Positions 1 to 14,508 of a stretch of 64,000 nucleotides of DNA are shown piece by piece. The stretch is from positions 1,462,501-1,526,500 of the forward strand of contig NC_092561.1 of assembly GCF_037975245.1 (NCBI RefSeq). Direction: 5' to 3'. How positions within the stretch are numbered: the first letter of the stretch is position 1; every line of letters starts with the position of its first letter. The notes beneath the pieces were generated by a model. The model ran no database searches. It had not been told where the DNA came from and saw only the letters and a list, made by a program, of their open reading frames with translations. This DNA comes from Apostichopus japonicus (taxonomy: Eukaryota; Echinodermata; Holothuroidea; Aspidochirotida; Stichopodidae). The translations under genes were made by a program, and so were the position numbers.

Positions 1-540
1 ATACATGCCTACCCTGCATATTACTCAATCTAGGTCAGGCTATAGTCTGTAGATTTTATTTACCAAAGTTTCTCAAATACCGAGCATGTTGAAGGTTTTA
101 TAAATGATAATTCTATATATATTCTATATAAGGCATATACAACTTTATGTCGACAAATAAAGTAGGCTGTATTATTTGACAGACAGTGACGTCTGCGGTA
201 TAGCATATAGTCGTTAACTCGTTAGGCTGAGGTTTGTAGTATAACTATACAAGTAAAAGAAATTGCAAAGTTAATATTTAAACTAAAGTTTAGCATGTTT
301 ACATGTTTCTAAATTCTAGCTATCGTGCACTATTTATATTTTGAGTTTTGACCGTCTAAATTACACCTTGACCATCGCAGTTTTCAATTTGAAAACAAGT
401 ATTTGCCTTGATAAAGGTAAAGTGCTTTGAGGGTAAAGCAATGAAATGCGGTTGTTGAGGTTTGACGACACATAAGTTACGATTATCCTGATGTTATTGT
501 AAATTTGGGGCCATTACTAATTAGCCCGGGTTCCTTTAGT
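1..540. other. AT-rich intergenic DNA
   Basis: No open frame, repeat or RNA gene is recognisable here. The stretch is AT-rich unique-looking sequence. Confidence 0.5.
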
Positions 541-552
541 ATACCATGATAT

Positions 553-576
553 ATTTATATATATATATATATATAT
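553..576. repeat. short (TA)n microsatellite
   Basis: About a dozen uninterrupted TA units lie just upstream of the tRNA-like element. Confidence 0.85.
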
Positions 577-668
577 CACCAAAAACAGAACTAGTATTGT
601 TCGATACAGGTGACAAACGCCTACAGTGGACCTTCGTTACCGGTTTCGAACCTCTGGACATACAATCA

Positions 669-790
669 GCGTCCATAGCCTAGTGGTTAGGGTGTCCGCG
701 TACAGAGCTAAAAGCCCCTGGTTCGAATCCCGGTGGAGGCTGAAAGTTTTTTCACTGTTCTTGATTTTCCAACTCATTACGATTTTCATT

Positions 791-793
<3 letters not shown>
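669..793 (+). mobile_element. tRNA-derived SINE-like element
   Basis: Positions 669-741 can be laid out like a tRNA. There is an A-box-like segment (TAGCCTAGTGGTTAGGG, 679-692), a perfect B box (GGTTCGAATCC, 720-730) and acceptor strands GCGTCCA and TGGAGGC that pair with one mismatch. The anticodon stem pairs poorly, so this is not a good functional tRNA. A roughly 50-nt T-rich tail follows and runs directly into a long (TA)n array, as in SINEs with simple-repeat tails. The A-box core is shared with the element at 42333-42594. A decayed tRNA pseudogene is the alternative. Confidence 0.6.
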
Positions 794-880
<87 letters not shown>

Positions 881-905
881 TATATGTATATATATATATA
901 TATAA

Positions 906-950
<45 letters not shown>

Positions 951-990
951 TATATATATATATATATATAGATATAGATATATAAATAGT
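794..990. repeat. (TA)n microsatellite with GATA-type interruptions
   Basis: This is about 200 bp of TA dinucleotides with occasional G or C interruptions, directly abutting the tail of the SINE-like element. Open frames here encode only Tyr-Ile repeats and are not genes. Confidence 0.95.
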
Positions 991-2514
991 TAGTCGGACA
1001 AAAGAAAGTTGACAGAAAGGAAAGGAACAATTGTCCTACTTTTGCAGAGTACATATGACCGAGGACTGAAAACAATTGACAAATATCTTTCCTTCCTTCG
1101 ACATTGAAACAACCATTCAGGGATTCTACAAGAGTTCTAACCATAAAGACGCCGCGGAGGTCACAACACCTTTATTGCTCGTCCTTGGTTTATACAACTG
1201 TTGGGCCTTCCCCCCTTTCCTTGTCGTGTTCTTAGAATGTTATCTATCTTTTAAATAGGTCTGAAAGCTTCCTTATATTTAGAACACAACCTGTTACTAT
1301 GTAAAAGTGAATGGAATATATTGTTCACTTATAGCGTGCGTCATCATTGTGTTAAATGTAAACCACGGTAAGTATTTAGCAGTCATTAGTCTCTAGTCTC
1401 TAGAAAACAGTAATTTCGATTCAAGGATTTCGGACCATTGACCAAGTTAAGGTCATCTGTTTTCGCTGTTAACACGATATTTTAAGCCTAGTTATTATTG
1501 CTCACAGTTTCCAAAAGTAATTCTCGTATTTTCCTGCATGGGTTTATTCCTCAAATTGGTTGGCAAAAATGATTAATTGACAATTAGACCCAAACCATTT
1601 CAGTGACAAAGAAGAGTATTCTTTTGTTGCTGTTTTACGTCTTTGTTGTAGAAAGACAGTTACAGGAACCTGACTTTAGATCAATGCCGTGCGTGGATCC
1701 AGGGGGTGCACTGTGGGGACAATCCCCTCTCCCTGTTTCAACCTCATATACAAAGATTCAAAAGTATTTGCCAACATAACCTTAAAACTAAAACTAATTT
1801 AAGACACACACACATGTATATAGGCCATATATATGTTTCCTCTCCATGTATAGGTTTTGCCTCTAAATGCATGGACGAAAGTATAACATAATATGCGCAC
1901 AAGCTTAATATTTATAACTTTGCCCCCGTGCATGGACAAGCTCGATTGTCTTGGAGTAACTTGGAGACTTCATGAGTTATAACTACCAGGAAGGAAATTA
2001 CTCGACTTAAGCACGCTAAATTTTGAACCCAATACCCCGATGACCTTTCCCTAACCTTTATAGAGCGTATCCCTAGCACGATAACAATACGCAGCATATA
2101 CCCTGTACATATCTAGAATCTTTGTACATGCACAAACTATTCCAAATATCTCTTTTTTGTGTTTAAATATTATCCGTCATGAGATGTGTTACGTCTTCAT
2201 TTTATAAATACCATGTAGCAATTCCTTGAGTTCTTATATAGCCTATATATTGAACGTAAATAAAACTACTTTGCCATTTTACGATGTCTTTATTTGTAGA
2301 GGGTTAAAAGGATTTTCTAGGGCAAACATTGTAAACCATATATCAGAAGAGAAAAAATATTCCACACTGTTTGTTGGAAAGCCCATTTCAAAATCTTGTT
2401 CCTAACTCGAGGTATAAGCGGGTGATTGGTTATTATATATAGCTAAACATTCAACTTACTCCAGGAAGTCGGATCGCAGTAGGTGGTCTTTGGTGTTATA
2501 CCTTCAAAAGCTTT
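991..2514. other. intergenic DNA, nothing recognised
   Basis: No coding exon or RNA gene was found. A short stretch at 1686-1720 (GCGTGGATCCAGGGGG) resembles the end of the G-run-tipped transposons seen elsewhere in the window, but no partner end is visible. Confidence 0.45.
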
Positions 2515-2522
2515 TCTTATAG

Positions 2523-2927
2523 CAGGGTTGTCCAACCTTTTGCAGAGGAGGGCCACATGGAATGATTATGATGAAGGAGGGGGCCGCATGAACCCTACGC
2601 TCCATTTTTCGATTTTTTGCCCGAAGCCCAAGGCAACAAATGTGAGCACTGCGCGCGGAGCGCACTGATTTATTTTCCTTCCTGATAAAACAGTTGAATG
2701 AAGTCCAGCCGCCCCCCCCCCCCCCTCCGCTTAGAGAGTGTCACACAAACTGACCTGTATGCAGTTTTGTGGACCCACAAGGTTCGAATGATTGATTGTA
2801 TAGCTTCAAATTGTTATCAATAAATCTGCTCACTAAAATTTCGCACCGAAGAGCATCTCTGGCGGGCCGGACGCAACCCTGCGGCGGGCCGGACTGTGGC
2901 CCGCGGGCCGTAGGTTAGACAACCCTG
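2523..2927. mobile_element. hAT-like MITE with 8-bp target duplication
   Basis: This 405-bp non-autonomous DNA transposon begins CAGGGTTGTCCAACC and ends GGTTAGACAACCCTG, an imperfect terminal inverted repeat of the CAGGG...CCCTG type common in hAT elements. The subterminal parts carry GGCC/CGGGCCG-rich blocks on both sides. It is flanked by TCTTATAG (2515-2522) and ACTTATAG (2928-2935), an 8-bp duplication with one mismatch, as hAT transposases make. No transposase reading frame is present, so it must have been mobilised in trans. A C-run sits at 2711-2725. Confidence 0.85.
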
Positions 2928-2935
2928 ACTTATAG

Positions 2936-3755
2936 GCTATTATAATCTTCTTGTTGATTTATCCTTGAAACCTGATAAATTCGGAATGATTTTATTTTAT
3001 GCTGACAATGTTCTATGCATTCAGAATATTCATCAAAATGTATCCTTTGGAAGAAATATTTATTTTCCTCCGTGGATAAAAGATTGACCATTATATAAAG
3101 AAAAACAAAGGCATTTCAGCTGAAGTGCCCCGATGACAATATATTCTACTGTTGCCACATGTATTTACAAATTACACAAAAATTTGAAGAAATAAAATCA
3201 TATCTTCGCCATACAAAATGCCTTTAGGATGTGGTATTCTCATATAGAGATTCAGGACATTTTCACCAATTTTGCTAAACAATCAATTTCAGCCACCAGA
3301 TTAGCCTTTACATACCATTCTCGTAATAAATATGCATTGTAGAAATATTCCGCTTGAAGGCTGATCCAGTACTCATTGCGGTGACTACGTTTGTTCAGTC
3401 AAACAAATGTATGAGCAGATAATAATACAAGGTTACAGTCAAAGATCTAGTTATCACAATAGTGTGAAGGTCAGTCATGAAACTTACCAATGGAAAGGTA
3501 TACTCAAAAAAAAAAGAAAAAAAAATGGTTCTAGAAAAAAGGGGTCGAATTGAAATTTCAAGGTCGAAAATCTTGTACATTAAAACGGTTTACAAGCAAT
3601 ACACTATCGGTTTAACTTTTAATGATGCGGCAATACATGCGGTATCATGATGTGCGTTGACGACTTGACTTAATGTTTATAATGAGATCCATTCAGAGAC
3701 GTGTCATGCATATATACTACACTGCCTCCATTAAGTTAACATGTACACCCTCTCA
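2936..3755. other. intergenic DNA, nothing recognised
   Basis: AT-rich sequence with an A-rich run near 3506-3540. No gene, RNA or repeat family was recognised. Confidence 0.45.
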
Positions 3756-3763
3756 CTCACCCC

Positions 3764-4216
3764 CATAGGCGTAGGAGCCTGATTTGATTTGGGGGCTGAA
3801 TCGACTTGCCCGAAAAATATAAGCAAAATTTTTCGCGCGCTACGCGCGCGTTCAACATCTTAAAGCAACAAAAAAATTTTGGCGAAAAATTTTGGTTTTA
3901 TTTTCCCTGTTATTACCCTTTTATATTGGTTATAATTATTGGGGAAGTTGTTACAATAATAACGATAATAATAATATCAGTTTAACCATTGAAAAACACA
4001 TCGCAAATTATTCTTCTTTCCGTAGGTGCCCGAAAAATTCTTAGCATATTCCCGAATTTTCACCCCCCAAAAAATGAAAAACACATTGGAAGTTATTCTT
4101 CTTTCAGTAGGTGCCCGAAAAATTCTCAGCATATTGCCCGAATTTTCACCAAAAATTTTGGTTTGGGGGCTGCAGGCCCCCCCCAGCCCCCCCCCCCCCC
4201 GCCTCCTACGCCTACG
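3764..4216. mobile_element. non-autonomous DNA transposon, perfect 8-bp TSD
   Basis: A 453-bp element with terminal inverted repeats CATAGGCGTAGGAGCC and GCCTCCTACGCCTACG (14 of 16 matching). It is flanked by a perfect 8-bp duplication CTCACCCC at 3756-3763 and 4217-4224. The TSD length suggests hAT or another superfamily with 8-bp duplications. The interior has a GCGCGCTACGCGCGCG palindrome near 3835, an 85-bp tandem duplication (about 3985-4154) and a C-run before the right end. A related interior and right end occur at about 39350-40013. The open frames across it are fortuitous. Confidence 0.85.
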
Positions 4217-4224
4217 CTCACCCC

Positions 4225-8199
<3,975 letters not shown>

Positions 8200-8366
8200 A
8201 ACTCCCAATTATCGAATCCACTGAAGACTGCTCAAATAACTCTACAGGCACACTGGCAACAATTTTGAATAGGCCAAGAGAATCTGGTTACTCGTGCCGT
8301 CTTGAACCGGAAACCGAGAGGTGAATGATGGGACGGGCACCTTAACCGATACACCACACCATCTCA
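8200..8366 (-). mobile_element. degenerate tRNA-derived element
   Basis: Read on the minus strand, a tRNA-like head at 8290-8366 has an A-box-like GGTGTATCGGTTAAGG and a B-box-like GGTTCAAGACG at tRNA spacing, followed by about 90 bp of unrelated tail. The arms pair badly. It looks like an old SINE or tRNA pseudogene distinct in sequence from the other two tRNA-like elements in the window. Confidence 0.4.
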
Positions 8367-8439
8367 GTGTCATTTTACTATTTCTGTATTTGATATGCTC
8401 TGTTCATGGTACAATAATACAGTAATAGCGTAATAGCGT

Positions 8440-8725
8440 ATGGAAGCTCTCAAAAAGTGAGGGGCAGAAAGCTGGCAGGGTTTTGGGATCGTCCCTAGAA
8501 GAATTTCAGTTTTGTCACTTTTGTAGAATATACTGCAGTGACTTAAATTTTGAGCTTTTGTAGGTCAAAACAATGTTAGATCTTAAATTTCTACCACTTT
8601 CCTTGGCCAAAATGTCGACATTTTTATGTCGACATTTTTTAACGGCTTAATTTTTCAAAGTGAGGGCTTTGCTTCCCCCCCCCCCCCTTCTGACCGTGCC
8701 CCGTGCACCTTACTCCTACGCATGC
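8440..8725. mobile_element. probable non-autonomous transposon remnant
   Basis: The right end (C-run, then CCTTACTCCTACGCATG) resembles the CTCCTACGCCTATG ends of the 3764-4216 family. The interior has the short tandem palindrome TGTCGACA twice (about 8610-8636). A matching left terminus and target duplication are not obvious, so the limits are approximate. Confidence 0.35.
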
Positions 8726-8759
8726 ATGTTCACTGCGCTTAATAAATGGTAATCCATTG

Positions 8760-8803
8760 TCAAGGTCGCAGTCAAGGTCACAGGGTAAACAGGGTAAACA
8801 GGC
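8760..8803 (+). promoter_or_regulatory. clustered TCAAGGTCR and GTAAACA motifs
   Basis: Two TCAAGGTC(G/A) motifs (8760-8768, 8772-8780) of the type bound by monomeric nuclear receptors (NR5A/ERR) are followed by two GTAAACA forkhead-type motifs in a 9-bp repeat. No nearby gene is visible. Chance origin by short tandem duplication is possible. Confidence 0.25.
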
Positions 8804-10721
8804 CATGCATGTTCGCACAACGATTGTAGTTTCGCAACTAAGGGAATCGATCGTCTTGGTTGACTTATTTTGACGATAACCTTTTTTTATTTTACCCTGT
8901 GTTCAGTCACTTGGATTTCCTTGTACAGACAAAGTTACCGTCAACATTTCAAAAGGTTTCCTCAGCTTATCTATGCACCCTGAGACACTTCGACGCGATA
9001 CCCGGGGTCGAGAGGAAAGCTTCTGATTCTGTGTGAAACCCCCACCTGCCCCCACCCCTCTCTCCCCCACCCGTCCCTTGCATTCACCTCATGATGGCTG
9101 TAAGTGTTTTATAATAATTAGTTAGTCGAGCTTTCATCCTCCAAAATGTAAAAATGGTTGTCAGGCAACGAAACTGCCTAAAGTGAGGGAACATGCATGA
9201 AAGTTGAAGATGAGAGTGAAATGTTCCTTCTCAAAGTTGGTGGTGTGACCATTATTTGACTTCCAACCAGACTGAAAAGTATATGAAAATGATAACATAA
9301 TATTCTTTATCCCGTATATCCCCGTGTCACCTAACTGACCCACTCCTCTCCTGCCGGGATGTATAGCTTCCTGACCATCTACCCACCCCTCCCCCTCCTC
9401 CTATCATATCATTGTGTGCTGTAAAAAGCGGGGCTACTGACCACTGCATACACACGCACTGAGAAACAAAATATAGGTTTCCACTTTTATTTTATTTGTT
9501 CAGTTAGTTGAGATGAGTCTCGTTCCACCACGGCTCAGTTCTCACCCACTTTTAATTCTTTTGTTCTTCAAATTATTACAATTAATTGTATTCCTTTAAT
9601 TTGGACATTCGTCTAGACTTTAAGTTTCTCTCCATTTGTGAATGAGTTGTTGAGAAGTACTATCAACCTACAGTGCCAGGTCAGCGTACCAATATTCGGA
9701 TATAATACCGTGTAGTTCAGCGTAATGTCAGTTACATATACCCCTAATGTAGCCCTGTTAGCACATGATACCGGTACATCACCATTAACCTACCTTTTCC
9801 AACCCAAAGATTAACTTGCAGTATAGTTTATAATGGAGGTCGTCCCACTACTTCTAAACTCCCATTTTCCACATTATGAGCATGAAAGAAAAAAACATTC
9901 ACATATCATTGACACATGCTCTCACAAATACGAAAAGAAGGGTCAAGCATGAGGTGAGCGCAATAAGGTTATTTGCTCGTTCGCGTGGCGGTTTTTTTTT
10001 TTATTAAACATTTGTAAATAAGCTACCCTAGATTAAGGTTTACCTGGTAAAGTTATCTATGGGGTTTTTGAAGAGCCTCTGAATTTTGTTTTCCCCCTTG
10101 CGAGAGTTCTAAAGGTGAAGTACAGCGGTCTTGGCGGTGATATATATACTTGTAAAACGATTTGTATACGTCGGACAGTCGTCTTAGACAACGAATCGAT
10201 ACAAGGAAATTACATGAGCTTACAAATTTGACTGCAATTGTAAGATTTGCGTGGGAGTACATGCAATTATAGGGAAGTAAAACAGTTAATAACAAGTAGC
10301 TGATAGAACGATAACGGAAAAACAAAATGCCAAATAGTATGGACGAGTCAAAAATCAGAATCCAAGAGTCTTATTGCCTGTTTTCGTTTCATTTCAACGA
10401 TCTGCGCAACAGATCTGACCATAGTCCAACTTTTGTATGATTTTTGCTGGTTTCAGTTAGATGTTGCTATGGCAGACTTATAATAAATTTCACCATCTAT
10501 ATAGGGACCTGAACTCTTGCATTCGTACTCATACTCGTGAAATTTTGGAATCTAGATTGAACACCAGAGTGAAATTGAAACTATCTTACTGCGCTTGGAG
10601 CCTTGTGGTTGTATATTCGCTCGTATGTAAAAAAAATCTACTTGTCATTGTACTCATGTTAATGTATTCATGTTTTTGGATTCATGCGATTGCACTCATG
10701 TTATTGTATACTCGTACTCGT
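8804..10721. other. intergenic DNA, nothing recognised
   Basis: No exon, RNA gene or repeat family was recognised apart from short homopolymer runs. Confidence 0.4.
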
Positions 10722-10820
10722 GATATTTTGGATATTTTGGAAATTTTGGAAATTTTGGGAGGGAGGGAGGGAGGGAGGGAGGGAGGGAGGGAGGGAGGGA
10801 GGGAGGGAGGGAGGGAGGGA
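10722..10820. repeat. 9-bp repeat followed by (GGGA)n
   Basis: Four copies of GATATTTTG/GAAATTTTG (10722-10757) run into sixteen GGGA units (10757-10820). Confidence 0.95.
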
Positions 10821-13068
10821 CTATGCCCCATCCAATAAACTGATAGCATGCATACTTAACATTGCCTATCATGATATTAAACGTTGACTCTGCACATCCT
10901 GATAAATTGCCGGCTTGAACGCTTCTTGACATATACCAGCCCAACCCTTTAAAGTTTCGTCCCATGATGCGATTTCCTCTCGGGTATATATACTATATGA
11001 TTAGTAGGTAATCGGTGAATTAGGAACACTGTTCATATCCCTATTCTGCTTTTAATTAATTGCATAATTAAGCTTTCTGAATACTGCTTAGGGAAGTATG
11101 ATTGAATATAATTTATTTGATCACTTGAAACTAAATTTGAATTAGGACTGACGGAATAAGCAATAAAGTATAGAAGCATTCACGTAATTATTACCGAGAT
11201 AAAAGCAGTTGGGCAAGCGTTGTCGAGTATTTTCAAGCCGCTTGGAAAATATCGGGTGTTATACTGAAAAATAACAGCGACGTACAGCCTTAAAAGAGTT
11301 CTCTTTCATCTTGAGTAAGAAGAAGGGCCGGGAGGAGGTGGGTGTGGGGGGGGGGGGTTGAACTGTCGTGTAGGGTGCGGTGTGGTGGACGTTATGGTAA
11401 TTTGCGTTGTTTTTTTTTACAATGACCTATGAAAAACATGCACAAATTTAAACACGTGTATTTAATGAATAGTTTTATTGTCATAAATTCTAAATCACAG
11501 AATGTCGTTTACCATGTAATGTTCACATAACTATTGAGGAATGCTGTGAATTCCAGAGTGATGTCATGTGATCATGTTTTATGTAAACAGTACATATTAT
11601 TATTCATATTAAAAAAAGGTAGAATAAACATTGCAGTTAGGCGTGGGCTGAATAGCCGACTTTGTTATTAAACAGATATTAAAAGGCCAATGCTTGAGAG
11701 AGCTTTCCAATGCATATACCCTTAGTCTGCCAATCTGATTGGATGCATAAAGGTATAGGAAACCATGTGGGCTAGATATAAAAACACTAAACGGGAAGAA
11801 ACCCAGCCATCAACATGCAGAGGGGTCGAGGGCCAGATCGGGTACCGAGGACAATAACGTGGCACCTGGCCACTTTCTTTGCGCTCGTCATATATCACAT
11901 ATTTGATGGCCCTTCCATGTTTTACCGGGGCCTCAAATTGATCGAGGCCCCGGAACTGTATTCCCCTCTCTCGCGACCCCCCCCCCCCCCGCTTCGCCTC
12001 CTCCTCTCTCTCATCGGGTCTAATCATGACTCAGAAAGCCTAGCTACTTTCCCCAACATCAGCTACGTTTTTTATCCATTCCATTTGGAGATTTGTGTAT
12101 AGTGTTTCTTGACACCCAAAGCTAAAGACCGAGGTAATCAAGTCTAAATATTACATTAATGAGTCATATTGATGGTTATTCATTGTAACGTATACTCATT
12201 GTTCATATTGTATTACTAGCATACAGGTTTCAGTGTTAACATGGATCTTCATCAAGAAAAAGGAAGAAAAAACATGGTACAGGAAAAGGGGACAGTTTTT
12301 AGTGGCCAAAATGGCACTCCTAAAAACGACTTTTAAAACCTGATACAGATCTATCTATTATCTATAGGCGAATTTGTATATATCTCACAATCAAAATATC
12401 CTAGTTAAAACACAATTGAACAACAAGTCAACTTGTCACACGAATTCAGGAAATATTTACTCGATGGCCGATATAATTGCTGTTTATATTACCCACGATC
12501 GAGTCTACTATGGGCGGTCTATAATTCGACCAAGGGGTAACTTGCACTTTTTGTATATAGCACCGATGAAAAATCGATGTACAAATGATTTGTTGGTAAC
12601 AAACGCCCATTTTGTGTGTACATGATCGAAATAAATACAGATTAAAACCTTGGTTATATGTGTATATCTATAGGATACTGCAGTGAGTTTACAATGTGTT
12701 ATAAACTGCATATGTAACATACATGACACCTGTATACTTCTTACAGTTGTGGTGTGATATAGACCTGAATATATAGCCAATATAAAGTATATAAATATAC
12801 ATTGTTCTAAGTCTTCATTAAGGTCGAAACCAGGGCGAGCATTATGAAATAAAGATTTGCCAATCGAGAGGGTTTCACGGGGCGGAATGGGGGTTATTCA
12901 TCCCCGGGAACCCATGGTCAATGACAATAAGGGGACCCGGGAAATGGGTAAGGGTATATCAGGTCAGTGCTTCCGTCCAGCGGAATAAAATCATCATATG
13001 TCCATGTTCTAAGAATTTATAAAGAATCGAAGAGGGATGGGGGGGGGGGGCGGGCGGGCGGGCCCGGT
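10821..13068. other. intergenic DNA, G/C runs only
   Basis: Nothing coding was recognised. G- or C-runs occur at about 11345, 11978 and 13040. The last continues into (CGGG)n. Confidence 0.4.
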
Positions 13069-13098
13069 TTAGGGACAATTATCCCTAATTGTCCCTAA
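13069..13098. repeat. small perfect palindrome
   Basis: Arms TTAGGGACAATTA and TAATTGTCCCTAA (13 bp each) surround a TCCC loop. It sits directly beside the GGGG/CGGG run and may be the edge of an unrecognised element. Confidence 0.7.
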
Positions 13099-14508
13099 AA
13101 ACCTTTGCTTTCGGCGACGAAACATAGATCCGAGTGACGGAACAACTTGCATACCTTGATGGAACTTACTATCTGCCAACTTGATCAACTTTTGTCACTT
13201 GGCCTGTACATAACTTTCATTAGTACATGTTAAGGTTCTCTCCGAGAATACACTCAACGTGATAGGATAGTAATTATTCTTCAAAATCAAACTAGGCTTG
13301 GCTATATAGCAGAGTAAGTTTCTTGCAGATTTCATCATGAGAACGTCCTGTGTTTTATTCTCTATAGTTTGCTACTATAATCAAACAGCTAATTAGTGGT
13401 TAAACTTAATTGCTTGCTAATTGATACGATGACGACATACAGTGTGCGGCCGCCTACTGTATTAGGTTATTAACCGTAATGGGGCCGCATTCGTAATAAA
13501 GTCATTGACATAATCTAAATTATTTTTACCCAATTGTAATTTTAATCATTGTTTCTTTCATGTCTACAATTTAAACAGTTGACTGACATATGTGAACTTT
13601 ATTCTCATTAAACAATTGTTCTTAGGAGGTATATGAGTCAGCTTGGGCGAAAGCCTGTTTATGCTTTTATTTTCCAAAAACGGCGGTGATCTTGTATTTT
13701 TCCGTCTGTTTTGCTAGCATTGATTTCTTACCGTAGTACCAGCTTAAACGATTTAATTTTGTTTATAAGAACAAAGAATTGATAGTGATTTTAGATTTAT
13801 TTTTATTTTTATTGAATATATACCTAACAGCGCTCGAATAACCTGTATGCAAACGACTGTTTTTAATATGCATGAAACGGCCAAATCTGTTGGTACTCTA
13901 AACCTGTACTGATACACTGTTTCTGAAAAGGCATTAACAACAAAGGAACTTTAATGCTGAATACATTCTTATCGCTTCTTCAGATGTGATTGCATCCAGC
14001 TACACTGCCATCCGCTTTCTTGACCAAACACTGAACGAACCGTGAGTTAATAGTCTGTTAGCTCGCTTTGGTTGCTAAAATCTCAACTACTCTACTACGA
14101 AATGGGTTTAATATGTAGTACTAGTAGTACGGCTTGTCAATCACATATCAGCTGGCTTGTAGTATATAGTATAGTAAATATCGATGAATCAACGGACCTT
14201 GGAAGGTCACTCGAGACTGACAAACAACTGTTGTTTACGCAATATCAAATACTATGCTCCGCCCATTTTCTTGCTCAACCAATCAAATTGTACTATGTTT
14301 GCCTCGTTTACAATCATATAAGCTTCTAATTCTATTACTAACGTAACGCAGGTGAACCCATACGTTGTACAGTAAAGGCTTACGTATATGCCAGTTGTAT
14401 TGAGCGACGACAACATTTAGTGCGCAAACAGTGTTCGAGTAAAGTACACTTCAATAGTGTTGGAATAAAAAATCTTACTATCTTCGACCTGCTATTACTG
14501 TATTAGAC
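13099..14508 (+). promoter_or_regulatory. upstream and 5' UTR region of the Cip/Kip-like gene
   Basis: This is the stretch upstream of the start codon at 14509. A CCAAT box (14279-14283, within CAACCAATCAAAT) lies about 230 bp before the ATG, and no clear TATA box is seen. The 5' UTR boundary cannot be fixed from sequence alone. The rest of the interval shows no other feature. Confidence 0.3.

Noticed and set aside
669-741. Functional tRNA gene
   Set aside because: A and B boxes are good, but the anticodon stem does not pair and the acceptor and T stems each have a mismatch. A SINE head or pseudogene fits better.
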